Positions 44,371-56,575 of a stretch of DNA of 64,000 nt are shown piece by piece (the first letter of the stretch is position 1; each line of letters opens with the position of its first letter). Source of the stretch: Chelydra serpentina (taxonomy: Eukaryota > Chordata > Testudines > Chelydridae). Below the pieces are notes generated by a model. The model saw only the letters and a list, made by a program, of their open reading frames with translations. It ran no database searches and had not been told where the DNA came from. The position numbers and the translations under genes are program-made. The DNA is taken from the NCBI GenBank assembly GCA_037349315.1, contig JBAIAC010000057.1, positions 11,873,501 through 11,937,500 of the forward strand, read 5' to 3'.

Positions 44371-46094
44371 AACTTCTTCTTTTTGTGCTCTGCACATAAG
44401 GATATTTCAGCCAGAGAGAAATGAAGGCAGAAAGAGCAAAGTTTACTGGTGATACCCATAGCTTTTAAAAGAACTGCACCACGACTGACAGCAAGCATTC
44501 CTCTGAGATCTGCATTCAGTTAGATAAAGCTAGTCTCTGTATTTGTGCTGTCTGGTGACTCCTAGCTGTGTTGCAATGGGCAAAGGATATACTCCTTCAG
44601 CAGGAGAGGCACTGGATGCAAATCCCACAGGGGTGGGCAAGGAGATCTATTTGGGAGGTGAATGGCAATTTAATAGCAATACTTGGCACTTTGCTAGCCT
44701 CTTAAAGCACTTTAGAAATGAACGAAGCCCCGCAAACCTGCTGACATTTTGCTGGGAGACAGAACAATGATGTGTCGTCCTGTTCCCTCGCAGCGTAGTG
44801 TGATATGATGGCTCAGACATCAATGGCCTCGGGAAAGGTTTCTGCTTGTTTCACCTGCAGCTCTGCTCTGGGGGTGGTGATAATGTCTCCAGGTCCTTTG
44901 CAGAGCGGTGGTGACCCTTCCTTTAAATCGGTCGGGTCCTTAGGGTGACCTTGGTGTCAGAGCTTTGATAGAACGAATGCGCTGCCCGGGCGAGGAGTTC
45001 AGCCTGGCTTGGGAGCCTGCCTTGTTAATGAGGGTAACTGACATCCAGAGCAAACATCTTTCAGAAGCAGGGCAGCGCCGTTCTCTTGATGCAAACTCAC
45101 GGGTGAGGGAAGATGCGGCAGCCGCTGCAGAAATAATCCCTCAAAGGCAATGTCCTTGTCCTAGATGTGGCACTGAAGATATATTATGGAGGCATCAGGG
45201 GCAGCTCTGTAGTTGTCTGTGTTGAACTTTTCCTTCTGTCTCACTCTTCAGTGGTGGAATTGGAGACCCGAGTCTCATTTGGGATGCTCTATACACTCAC
45301 TTTAAGGCCCCTCTGCACGGCTAGTGCAGTATAAAGTAGCCTTAGTGTAAATGAGAATCAGGCCCTTAGTCTCCAATTTCTTGCAGTAACAGTTCAAGGA
45401 ACAATTGAATTTTTGGTGACATTTTTCGTGTTTTTTTTTCTAGAGAAAACACACACAAACCTCACCCACTTCGGAAATTGAGCCCCCAGCGTCTCACTTG
45501 GGTTGTGTTTCGCTTGCAGCTGCACAACCCCGAGTCCCCACAAATTCCCAGTGCTAATTCACATGGCTGCCATGGCTCATTAAAAGCGGGAGAAGGAATT
45601 TCAGGAGAATAGAGAGAGTGGAGCGTCTCAGATGTGAAATATAGCAGAAGAACAATCAAATATAATATGAACAAATAGTACATGAGCACCACATTAAAGG
45701 CTGTGTTGTAGGGTGGTTCACAGAGGGGCAGAGTTAAGGTTATGGGGTCAGCTTTACCTTTTGTATTATCTGACTCACGAGTGTTTAATTTGCAATCTTC
45801 ACATTGCATTAATATTGGGGGAGGTTGTGACCTTCACTTAGGGATAGAGCTTGCAGAAATGTATTGCATGGCTCCCCTGCTTATGCCATCCACTGTTCAG
45901 TGCACATCCCGCCTTTGTGCCTGACTCACAGGGGATATGAGCCAGGTACAGTTCCTATTGGCAGGACGTAGGTTCAAGTTGTAGAGGTGCATGCTCTTAG
46001 CTCTTGGAGTCCACGGTTCAATCCCCAGAGGCGGACTGGATGCCAGCCTTCATGCTTATACCTCTGAATAGGGCTTATTACTTACTATGAAGAG

Positions 46095-47107
46095 GAGTGC
46101 AACTTGTTGACAAATCTTACTCCAAGAGAGGTCATCAACAGTTCGCTGTCAAACAGGGAGGATGTGTCACGTGGGGCCCCACAAGGGTCTGTCTTGGATC
46201 CGGTGCTATTCAGTATTTTCATGAACAACTTGGATGATGGAGTGGAGGGCATGCTTATAAAATTTGCAGATAACTCCAACCTGGGAGGGGTTGCAAGCAC
46301 TTCGGAGGACAGGGTTAGAATTCAACATGATCTTGATAACTTGGAGAATTGGTCTGAAACCAATAAGAAAAAATTCAATAAAGACAAGTGCCAAGGACTA
46401 CATTTAGGAAGGAAAATATCAAACGCAGAGCGACAATGTGGGGAATAGCTGGCTAGGTGGTAGCACTGCTGAAAAGGATCTGGGGGTTACAGTCGATCCA
46501 AATTGAACATGAGCCAACAATGTTATACCGCGGCTAAAAAGGCAAATGTTGTTCTGCGGTCTATCAACTGAAGTATCATGTGTAAGACACGGGAGCTAAT
46601 TTTTTCACTCTGCTTGGCACTGGGGACACCTCATCTGGAGTTCTGTGTTGTTTTGGGCGCCACACTTCAAGAAGGATGTGGATAAATTAGAGTCAAGAGG
46701 AGAATAACAAAAATGATGAGAGGCTTAGAAAACGTGACCCATGAGGAAAAGTGGAAAGAATTGGGCATGTTAAGTCTAGAGAAGAGAAGGCTGAGGGGGG
46801 ACCTGATAACTGTCTTCAAATATGTAAAAGGCTGTTATAAAAAAGGTGATCAATTGTTTTCCATGGCTACCGAGAGTAGGACGAGAAGGAATCAGCTGAG
46901 TTTACAGCAAGGGAGATTTTGGTTGGATATTAGGAAAATCTTCCTAACTCTAAGGATAGTGAAGCAGTGGAACAGGATACCTGGGAAGGTTTGGAGGTTT
47001 TTAAGAACAGGTTGGACAAGCTCCTGTCAGGCCTGGTCTAGCCATACTTAATCCTGCCTCAGCGCTGGGAGCTGGACTAGATGACCTCTCGAGGTGCCTT
47101 CCAGTCC
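46095..47107 (+). mobile_element. Older CR1-type LINE with decayed reverse transcriptase
   Basis: The frame 46104-46448 gives SRGAPQGSVLDPVLFSIFMN and IKFADNSNLGG. The catalytic FADD reads FADN at 46263-46274. The C-terminus at 46713-47051 shows LRGDLITVFKYVKGCYKKGD, and the tail has GGACTAGATGACCTCTCGAG. It is more diverged than the other CR1 copies and belongs to another subfamily. Confidence 0.85.
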
Positions 47108-48759
47108 GGCTTTGCTCCGGTGACTGCAGGTAGTTTAATCTGCTGCATTGGGATGGCTCACAGCAACTGCCAGTGTTTGCAGGCTCCCGCAGTGAGCAGT
47201 GAATGAGTCACAGCCCTTGAGAATGAGGGTGGTGATAACACCCTTCTATCTAATGCTGCCCATCATTGCTATTAATGGCCGTGTGGGGAGGTGACTCACC
47301 GTTGGGCTCCCCGGGGTGCGTCCGGGTCCCTCTCCTGCATGGCTGTCTTGAAACATGCGGTACAGGCAGGCGTTCCTTGTTACCACTTCCCTGGGGCTCA
47401 TTAACCCCACTGGGCAGGCTCCTCTGCCTGTCTTTGATCAGGCAAGAAGTTGCCGCCCCCCGGAGGCTTTGCTGCTGTGGGTGTCCCGGTGGGGATGATC
47501 CCGGGGTGGCTTTAATGAGGCCTCCCCTGGATAAAGCTCTGCAGAGCTGGAATTCATCGGTGTTGTTCAGAGGCTCTGTGTGCCAGGAGGCCCCGGCACC
47601 CCCCCACTCCCTCGGCTCCCAGCTGACCCAGACAAGACAGTGAGTCTGTGGCCCAGTGACGTTACCCACTGGACTGTGCCCTCTGCAGGCCCTTGCCATA
47701 CCGCTCGGGGCTCGCTCACCCCGGAAATGAGTTGGCTGCGTTTCGGCACCAGTCCCTTGATGATTTGAGCTGCAAAGAGCAACTATCAACCGAGACGGGC
47801 TCGGCAAGGCCCCCTGCCCAGGTCAGCCAAGGGGAGACTGCCGCCTGGCTCACCCGGTAGCTCCGATACCTACAGACTCCCAGAACCCTGGGTTGGGTCT
47901 GGACTCTGGTAGTCGTAGAGCTGCGGGGGAAGTAAATCCAGATGCCTGAGAAACTGGGGCGATGCTGTTTCCTCGGCCGCAGTTCATGTTCCATAACAAC
48001 CACCAGCAACGCTGACCAGACCAAATTCCTCCCTGGGGAAATCCCTGGGGAATTTGGCCCACTCAATCCGCCAGGAGTCCTGCTGTTCCAGGTGGCAGCG
48101 GCACTGGGAGCTGCCGCTGCCCCATTGCAGGACTGGAGAGGACCCAAAGCCCCATCCATGCTGCCCAGGAGATGGACTGCTGCCGCTTCCCTTAGAATCC
48201 ACCCCAGAGCAGCCCTGGGAGCCTCCCAGAGGCACATCGCAGGGAGATCGTTGCACATCCAGGGTGCTTAGAGGCACATGACCTTGGGCCCGTCTAGGAG
48301 GTCACCGGCCAGACGTGCTTCAATCCTTGGAATCACACGCTGCCCCTACTGTGTCTTGTCGCCCCAGCAAATCACGCCTCCCAAATGTGCCCTATAAATA
48401 CATGAGCATCACCTGGCGGGGTGAGACGCACACTTGAGCTTTCACTCCTTCAAGGGTCTTAGATAATCCGGCTGCCTCTGCCCATCATGCTGCTTCTGTG
48501 ACTCCTGGAGAGGGAGCCTGCAGCTTTCCCCAGGAGCAGGAGGAGGGGGGATATTCGTTCTCTGGTCTATATACAGTCCTTGCCCTTTAAAAGTCTCCCG
48601 GCCTTTCTTACAATAAGTCATTTCTCCAGCGGAATTCCTCCTGCAGGCTCAGATTTCCCTTGCAGGACAGGTGGGATTTTAAAGGGACTGTCTCTGTCGC
48701 TATAGACATATACGGACTCATGCTTGGTATGCCTCACATACAGCTGGCACGGCAATGCC

Positions 48760-48877
48760 CTTGTTTGGGCCGTAAATTCAGAACCAAATGGGTGGCTTGA
48801 AATATCCAATTCGCACCCAACGCCCCATGCGTGAGCTGGTCTGCCAGGCCGAGCCTGTTCCTCGGGGCGACGCTGGG
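48760..48877 (-). repeat. Dispersed repeat segment A (antisense copy)
   Basis: This is the reverse complement of 52290-52407, with scattered mismatches: CTTGTTTGGGCCGTAAATTC, GGCTTGAAATATCCAATTCG, GAGCCTGTTCCTCGGGGCGA. Sequence on both sides does not continue the match. Confidence 0.8.
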
Positions 48878-49583
48878 AGGTCTGTGCGGCACGTTGGCTT
48901 CATGGCGGGGTGACGGCGGGTAGGAAAACGTCGCCCTGCGTCCTGGCAGAGTGGGCTGCAGAACGCAGCTCGAGTGAGGCTCACAGCACCAAGGACGGTC
49001 CCGGCAGAATCAAGAGGATTCCCAGGCACTGGGTTCCAGGTGTCACTAATCAGTTACGTTAGTATTCCAGGCACCGGCTTACGAGACCGGACGGGGCCAG
49101 ATCCAAATCCTCCATGAGAGCCTTTCCACCGACAGAGGGTCAGGTCCATGGAGAGGGACGGTAATTCCCTTGCTCTGGGACATGATGACCCTGAAGGCTT
49201 GCAACGCCCTTTGCAGTAACAAAGCATCGCTGTCCCCTGCCTGTAGTGAGCAGGTCCGGTCCCCATCCACCTGCCCGTTGGAGCGCGTTAGTTACTGCTG
49301 GAGCGCCTCCTTGTGGCCAGGCAAGGCATAACGGCTCTCTCCCTGTCTGGCACCTCCTGCCCATGGTTGCGCCGGCACTGCGGTGGTCTCCCTGCCCACA
49401 ACTCGGCCCTCTGGCCAGGTCATGATTTAGTTCACCCCTTCTGGAGTAGCAGAGGCCAACAAATTAATGATCCAAATATCCTCACCTAAAGGTCTTCAGC
49501 CCCATCTCCGGACCCTGTGGTCCTCACGCCCCTCTCTTAGCCCCGTTGCCCTTCCCGGTGGATGGTTTCCCTTGTGTCATGCC

Positions 49584-49606
49584 CCTCTCTCTCTCTCTCT
49601 CTCTCC
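49584..49606 (+). repeat. (CT)n microsatellite in a splice acceptor tract
   Basis: A CT repeat of about 22 bp forms the polypyrimidine tract just before the CAG acceptor at 49611-49613 of the second FNIII exon. Confidence 0.95.
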
Positions 49607-49613
49607 CTGCCAG

Positions 49614-49922
49614 AGCCCATGAGGGCCCCCAAAGGCCTGGCCTTCTCTGAGATCCAGTCCAGGCAGCTGACACTGCAGTGGGAGCCGCTGGGCTACAACC
49701 TGACGCGCTGCCACACCTACGTGGTCTCGCTCTGCTACCGCTACTTCGTGGGCACCAGCCACAACCAGACCTTCCGGGAGTGCATGAAGATGGAGCACAA
49801 CGTCCACCGCTGCACCATCAAGAACCTGCTGCCCTACAAGAACGTCCACGTGAAGCTCATCCTCTCCAACCCCGAGGGGCGCAAGGAAGGGAAGGAGATG
49901 ATATTCCAGACGGACGAGGATG
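49614..49922 (+). CDS. PTPRU: PTPRU exon: second fibronectin type III repeat (309 nt)
   Basis: This exon encodes the second FNIII repeat: (E)[53 protein letters not shown], then [20 protein letters not shown] and ending FQTDED. The core Trp of TLQWEP and the L-x-P-Y-x-x-V-x-V motif are typical of FNIII. Two N-glycosylation sequons are present (NLT, NQT). The exon is phase 1-1, with donor GATG/gtaagt. Its acceptor is unusual because the polypyrimidine tract is a perfect CT dinucleotide repeat at about 49584-49606, seven bases before the AG. It is isolated by introns of 16 kb upstream and at least 14 kb downstream. Confidence 0.96.
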
Positions 49923-50532
49923 GTAAGTGCTAGCTGCAGCACCTGTGCGCTGGGACGCCCGGGGCAGGGCGGCCTCTCCTGCCTCTGCACCAGGTAAGCC
50001 CCAGCTTGGGGCAGGGCAGGGGAGCACCCAGAGAGGCCACTGAGGGATCCTGGCACGGCCCCTCTGTGCGGCAGAGAAGGTCTCTGAGCCAGCCCTTGCA
50101 GGCGGGGAGTGCGGTGACGGGGGCAGTCCAGGGGACGGGCGCTGTGATAGCCATGCAGTGGGGTTGTGGTCGCTCTTCCAGCCCGTAGTCTGGAGTAGCA
50201 GCTACGAGGTTGGGGGTGTGCAGTGTGGCCCCATCCCCTGGCCGCAGTGCGTGGGCATGGACCCCCGGCCCATCCAAGACATAGCCAGGGACTCACACGG
50301 AGGTGGGTGACATGAATTTCACCCGCAGTGAGCATGGCTCAGGGATGCAGGGAGGGATGTTGCAAGCACACCGGTCTGGAAGCTTGGCAGAGGGGCACTG
50401 CTGGGAGCGGGCAGCTGGTCTGCGGAAAGGGGGAGTCCTGGAGAAAACTCAATCCCAGCAGCAGGGGAGGGAAAGAACCGGGAACAGCTAGGGAGGCCCA
50501 GTGAATAGGATGCAGGGTAAAGTGTTTTGAGA

Positions 50533-50782
50533 GACACACCTAGGGGCCTGGTGACTGAGACTGTAGAAACACCAGAGACAGAGAGGTGTCTGGGGAGGGA
50601 CAGACAGCTAGATAGTGGGAGTGCATGAGGATGGATGGGTAGGTAGGGTATGCGTGGAGAGAGAAGGACCATGCGATGGCAGGGAAAATGAGATGGCAAG
50701 AGGGATGGAGGAAAAGAAGGACCAGGGAGAGCAAGAGGGGTCCTGAAATCCCAATGGAAAGCCACGTGTGTGCCCGGTCACT
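50533..50782 (-). repeat. Dispersed repeat segment B (antisense copy)
   Basis: This is the reverse complement of 52408-52660: GACACACCTAGGGGCCTGGT, GTAGAAACACCAGAGACAGA, GGAAAATGAGATGGCAAGAG, AAAGCCACGTGTGTGCCCGG. High similarity over 250 nt suggests either recent duplication or a young repeat family. Confidence 0.82.
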
Positions 50783-52289
50783 CCCCCTCCGGGCAGTGAG
50801 GGTAGGTGACAACTTTGTATCATTCCTCACCAGCCTTGAGTTTCCATATTCCACCTGTGTCTCTTCCCCTGCACTGCGCGAACTCTTGTCTCTCAGCCGA
50901 ATCCTCCTGTGGCAGGGGAAAGGGGCTCACTAGGGCGATTCCAGCCTTCGGTAATAAAGCACCCAGGTTGGGAATGAACCCCACAGCCTGAAGTGGCACC
51001 AGAAGCGGGGATTTGTTACCAGCAGCAGTGAGCTAGATTGCCCTAAGCCCAGTACAGGAGGGAGGTTGTATATGATACTGGTCTCTGGGAAGCCCTCTTG
51101 TGCAGTGGGGTCACACTCACCTGACACAGCCGGTGCACCGCGAAAACCATCTTGTTATACCCTACCTGTTTACAGTTAAGAGGTTCTTTGTGCGTCAGCT
51201 GAAACTAGATTTAACCAGTCGGCTTTCTACCTTGTTTTTCTGGTACCGTGGCGTACCCCTTATCTCTCTGTTTTGAACACATGCATTGCAGGTCCCAAGG
51301 GGCATGAAGGCACCTGCTAGGTCTGTACTAGGGTAGAACAGTCATATACCTTGTCCTTTTCCTTGGGGATGATCCAGTGCTGCCCTGTGAGAATAACCCT
51401 TCCTCTCGCTATGGTAAAATGACCATGTGTCCTGTTCCTGATGGCTTTCCTGTCTGCTAAAGCCAAAGCTTACTTCAGCTAATGCAAGGTGTTATGGGAC
51501 AGCCAGTGCAAGAGAACAGGATTGTAGCAAAGATATATGCCAAACTAAGCTATGTGACTGCTATAATGTGTGTGCTTAGTGCTATTTGTGCTTAATGCAT
51601 TCTAATAGGCGTGGGGTGTGGATAATACCTGTTATTAACATACCATGGATACATCGGCCAGCTCAGACTGGTTAGCAGGATTCGCACACACCCAGAACCA
51701 CTGGCTCGAGCAGACCGCTCGGCCTCTCTCCTTCCTGCCCTACATTCAGCACCTCTCCCTGTGAGGTCTGTCCCTGGCCGGACTGAGCGCCAGATTGGGT
51801 CGCTCCATGCCGGGCGGATCCAGAGCCCTGGCTGTTCTGATTTGTGTCTTTTCAATGGAAGGGCTCTAGTCTCCAAGGGAAGGTCGCGGCCGTGGCTAAA
51901 ACTTGCTGCCCCATCCTGCACTCCTAAGAGCTCTGCTGCGTGAGCACCAAGTTATTCTGCCCAGTAGCGGGAGTGAGGTCGAAGAGGGGATCGCCTACTT
52001 AAGTGCCTCACTACTGGGAGCAGGGTGGAGCTTAACCCGACACAAGCCCAAACTCCACCCACGTCAGGGCCCTTTTTGCTGCGAGCTCTTTCAGCGAGGG
52101 AGCCAGCGCTCGGGGGGCGGGTGTCTGCCTTTCAGAGCAGAGGGCTACATCTCGCACTTACCCTGACTTGTGGTAGTTTCCACCCGCACTTTGTGTAACA
52201 ATCTTGTGCCTTAGGACGGGCAGGACCAAGACAACCAGGCAGCGATTTTCAATTCTCCATCAGAATTTCTAGTTTTGTCACATTTCTCC

Positions 52290-52660
52290 CCCAGCGTCGC
52301 CCCGAGGAACAGGCTCGGCCTGGCAGACCAGCTCATGCATGGGATGTTTGGTGCGAATTGGATATTTCAAGCCACCCGTTTGTTTCTGAATTTACAGCCC
52401 AAACAAGTGACCAGGCACACACGTGGCTTTCCATTGAGATTTCAGGACCCCTCTTGCTCTCCCTGGTCCTTCTTTTCCTCCATCCCCTTTGCCATCTCAT
52501 TTTCCCTGCCATCGCATGGTCCTTCTGTCTATCTCCACGCATACCCTACCTACCCATCCATCCCCATGCACTCCCACTATCTAGCTGTCCATCCCTCCTC
52601 AGACACCTCTCTCTCTCTGGTGTTTCTACAGTCCCAGTCACCAGGCCCCTAGGTGTGTCC
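52290..52660 (+). repeat. Mosaic repeat: segment A joined to segment B
   Basis: 52290-52407 matches 48760-48877 inverted, and 52408-52660 matches 50533-50782 inverted. The join is at ACAAGTGACC with about two shared bases. The order A-B here cannot come from a single inversion of the region upstream, where A' and B' are 1.7 kb apart in the other relative order with an exon between. Confidence 0.78.
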
Positions 52661-55634
52661 TCTCCTGAGGACCAGATTGTCCTCAGCACCGAACATCCTT
52701 GGTCTTTGTTCTTCTTGCTAGGGAATCGAAGCCTAGTAGCAATCATAATAATTAAAATAATTAGTACCTTGCATTTAGGCAACCCCTTTCACCTGAGGCT
52801 CACAAACACTGATTAATTAAGCCTCCGTGAGGTAGTTATTAACAGCAAGAAAGAGTCAGAGGTCAGCCTGCCTTGGTTATCGGCTTTGTTTAGCTGACGG
52901 GTGTTTGCACCTGGAACAAGAGCGTGGACGCGCGGTTTCGTAGCATGTGAATGAGCTCCTTGCTCTTCGTCGGATGACCCGTGTGTGTGGATGAGAGCGC
53001 AACAGGCCCTGGCTCCTTGCGGGAAGTGTTTCCTCAAACCATCTGTGCACAAATTCTCTCATGTCATTCCTGGCCCTGGCCCAAGACAGACGTAACCCCG
53101 AGGCTCACCACCGCCGTTCTCCAGCACCCCCAAGGTGGGCTGCGTCCTCTGCAAGGGAGCCAGTGCTGCTTTAGTGGCATGCCTGGGTAAGTCTCGCTCA
53201 TCTCCCTCCCCTTGCTTGGAGTCTGTGTGAAACCCCAAGTCTCCACTGCTCTAGGTCCGGACACGCTGTCTGCAGTGTTACTACAGACGCTGGGTCTAAG
53301 CCATCGGGGCCCCCATCACGCCCACCTGAGCCGCATACATTTACCCCAGCTCTGCACCAGGTTAGGCAGCCTCCTCCCCTCCTCCCCTCGCTCCGGGGAC
53401 CTGAGATTTCTGGCTCGGGGCAGGTATCACCAGGTGGGCGGGTGACTCTTGTCTCAAAGTGTGTTGAGGCCTGAAAACTCAAAGCCTCCTGCTGTGTTCG
53501 GAGCCCTTGGGACAAGAGGCCCTGCCATCAACACTGTAACCTGATTGCCCTGTGCTGGGACCTAGCTCGTCTCCCTGGGCTGGCCTGCCCTATGCATGTT
53601 AAATAATTGTTTCTGTGCCCCCGGAGAAGTCCCCATTCTCCTGCTGGTGCTTTGCTAGAGGGTTGGCTCTTAGCAGCCACTAGAAATTAGAGATGGAAAA
53701 AACCTATTTCCAGTAGTTCATCTAGAGCAGTGATTCTCAACCATTCCCACTTGGGACCCTCTCCCTACTCCCATATACCCAGCAGCTAGCTGGGACTTCC
53801 CTCCCACTTAGTAATATGGGAAAAGCAGGACGAGTTCCTAGGATCTGGACCATCCCAGGACTCCTGACTACTGCAGCATTGAAATCAGAGGGATTTTTGC
53901 TATTTAATGGGGCCGGTATTTCAGCTTTGGCTCCTTCCATATATTCTCCAGGGCTTTGTCCAGTCGAGTTTTCAGCGTCCCAAGAGACTGGGTCCCTGCC
54001 ACTTCCCAGCGCTGCAGCCTAATCGAGCAGGAAGCGTTTGCTTGACGTTCAGCATCCATTTCCCTTCTCTCTCACGCTGTGCCAGGCGGGGATTAGCTGA
54101 GCGGTCTAGCCCTACAAAGTTAATTTTGAGCTCCGAAGATCCAGATAATGTGACATGAAATACAAGACAGAGCAGTGTTCTAATGAAGTGGAACTGGTAC
54201 ATTATTTCAGGAGCCAGCCACAGGAGATGTATTGTGTCCCATGGGAGGTAACTTCCAGTAATGACTCATGATGCTTCTAATATACCAACTCCCTTCTCGC
54301 TACCCAGTTCTCAGCCCCTACATGTGCTGGAGTGACTCGGACGGCTGAACGGGCTGCATGCACCAGGAACCTGCCATCCGCTGGGTGTGCAGTAATGGTG
54401 GCTTTGGTTGCATGAGGGCCCGATCCTACTCTGTGCAGGTGTAGAGTGTTGGGCCTAGAAAGACAAAGATAAGGAGTGGAGTGAAGCAGGGGGCGCGAGG
54501 CAGATCCAGGGGGCGTGGCTGAGGGTGCTACCGGGCAGCCCCCTAGTTACAGGTGCTGGATGCTAGCTAGATCCTGGCTATATGAGAGGAGCCGCTGGAG
54601 GAAGGACTCAAAGGGGAGAAGCGTATTTAGCAGTAAGGGTCATGCTTAAATCCACGTGTCAGACATACCCACGTCTCCGACATGCCCATCCTCCCCTTGT
54701 ACGTGTTTAGCACGAATGGAGCAGGCACACACACGGGCTTTTGATGTCATCCTCCGGGTGGAGAGGATGCACCCATTCGCACTGCCGCCTAACACCTTTG
54801 CAGATCCTGCTGGGAGCCGTGCCAGGACTGCCAGGGACGGGGGCTTGAGCAGCAGGACGTTCAGGGGTGACTCCTGCAGAGAACGGCCCTGGGTGAAGTG
54901 GAGCGGCTGGGCTGCACAGAGGGGCAGGAGAAGGCTCTTCCAGCCATTCCAAGCTTCTGGGTGTGCCTCTGAACCTGGACCTTTTGAGGTTCACCCATCA
55001 CTTACAATTAAGTTGCCTCAGCAAGAACAGAACGTGTAAGACCTAAAACACGCTGGCCGGAGAGCATCAGCAGCCCCCTGTCCCTCTCTGGCATCCTACC
55101 CTGTAATGCTCCAGGTTTGGCTCAGGTCACCACATCCTGGGGGTGCGTAACCTATTCAGTGGCCTCTCTGCAGTCTAAGCAACAGCATGAGAGCTAACCT
55201 AACCTAACCTAAGCAAGAACAGGATAGGTACTGGTGTAGTCACATGGGAACGAGCTGCCTGGGCCTGCCTTCCAAACGATAGCCTTAGCATAGGAGTTTA
55301 CAGCTGCCGGTTACGAGGTAATTCATCTCTGCGATGTGTTTTAGCCTCAAGTATTAGCAATTAACCTGGAAGAACCTGTAATTACTAAGGACAGTATTAG
55401 TGGGTTTAATTTGCATGCTGTGGACGCCCGGTGCGTGGGCTCTGACTCCATGGAAGGTTTATCTGATCGGCCTGCCTAGGAAGCTTAGCAAGGAAAACAA
55501 AATGGCAGAGGCGGTTGCAACCCTTGGCTGCTTCCTGGGCATTTTCAAACTCCACACCCCACTGTTCTGTAGGGCCGGGAGTCGCTCTGGCCCCAGGCTA
55601 TGGTGCATAGACACGGATGGCAAAGTACTTCTCA

Positions 55635-55915
55635 GTGACCAGCGTTTTTGTTGAAAAACGAGGTTTTGTCAAAACCAGTTGTTGTGGGATGTTTTATTTT
55701 ATTTTTAAACAAAAGGATTAATATTTTCTTCAGCAGCCAGCCCGCCAACATTTCCAGGTTAACGTAGAAAATGTTCTGGTTTTGGTGGCTGAAAGCTGAA
55801 TTGTCTTTGGTTTGCAACAAGAAGCACAAAACTTTTCAGAGGAAATTTTGGAGGTAAAAGAAATATTAATATGTTCCATAGGGGGAAAAAAATTCTTTTC
55901 CTGACCAGCTCTGAT
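55635..55915. repeat. AT-rich dispersed repeat ended by GACCAGCTCT
   Basis: It begins GTGACCAGCGTTTTTGTTGA and ends TTTTCCTGACCAGCTCTGAT, with AAAATGTTCTGGTTTTGG and AACTTTTCAGAGGAAATTTT between. It is similar in style to 12240-12670. Confidence 0.45.
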
Positions 55916-56299
55916 GGGAAGTTTCAGGTGAGGGTGTAGGCAGGGGCTTAGACATGCACAAAAGTTCAAGCGCTGGTAGGGAGCGGAGCAGCTGGGAAGC
56001 TGCCCTTCTTTTTAGCCTGCTCCATTAGGGCTGGGAGAATGAGTCCTTAGGAGGCGATGATCCGTCGTGACCCAGCCAAATAAAACCTCAGCATCACAGA
56101 TCCAAACTCCACAGAAACAGGACAGCCTGTCTAGTTGCTGTCCACGAAGAGGCTGAGTGCTGGAGACCATCTTTTGAATGATGGAGGCGTCTGGTCTCTT
56201 TGCCCGTGGCTGCCTCTCTGTGTCCCCAGAACACCAGCTATTATGAGCAGGCGTCGCGACGTAAAAGCAATCCCCTCAGCTTCGGGGTACACCAGAGCT

Positions 56300-56575
56300 G
56301 TCATTATTTATACGACGGCTGCACCGTACGCCCCCCGACTCAGAGGGTGCTAAGGGCTGTCTGTCAATCTAGTGAAAGAGAGGCTCTGCCCCAAAGAGCT
56401 TCCAATCTGAGTGGACAAAGGACGTGTTATCATTCCCGCTATACCGGGGGGGGACGGTGCTAATGCACAAAGAGATTCAATGACTTGCACAAGGCATCTA
56501 TGGCAAAGCTGGGACTGGAGCCCAGATGTTTTGAGTCCTGCAGCACCATGCCCACAAGAATAGCCATTCTTCCTA
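56300..56575 (-). mobile_element. MIR-like SINE, antisense
   Basis: CCCCAAAGAGCTTCCAATCT, AATGACTTGCACAAGGCATC, GGACTGGAGCCCAGATGTTT: antisense core and head, degenerate at the start. Confidence 0.62.

Larger units (their letters stand above)
33576..49613 (+). other. PTPRU: PTPRU intron between first and second FNIII repeats (16,038 nt)
   Basis: Phase-1 intron, running from gtaggc to ctgccag. It is filled with MIR-like SINEs, a TA-flanked inverted-repeat element (35341-35782), a DIRS remnant beside a CR1 (about 42055-44370), an older CR1 (46095-47107) and a dispersed repeat segment (48760-48877). One end of a GTCTACAC-type DNA element is visible near 33772. Stretches without an identifiable feature include about 34200-35070, 35783-37235, 37380-39270, 39482-40075, 40263-41050, 41100-42050, 44370-46090, 47110-48760 and 48878-49583. 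No additional exon was seen. Confidence 0.88.

Noticed and set aside
45980..46045. tRNA-like sequence with GGTTCAATCCCCA
   Set aside because: Only the B box is convincing and no tail or second box is clear; probably a decayed SINE.
49577..50335. 252-codon open frame on the - strand
   Set aside because: It is the shadow of the second FNIII exon and its GC-rich flank.
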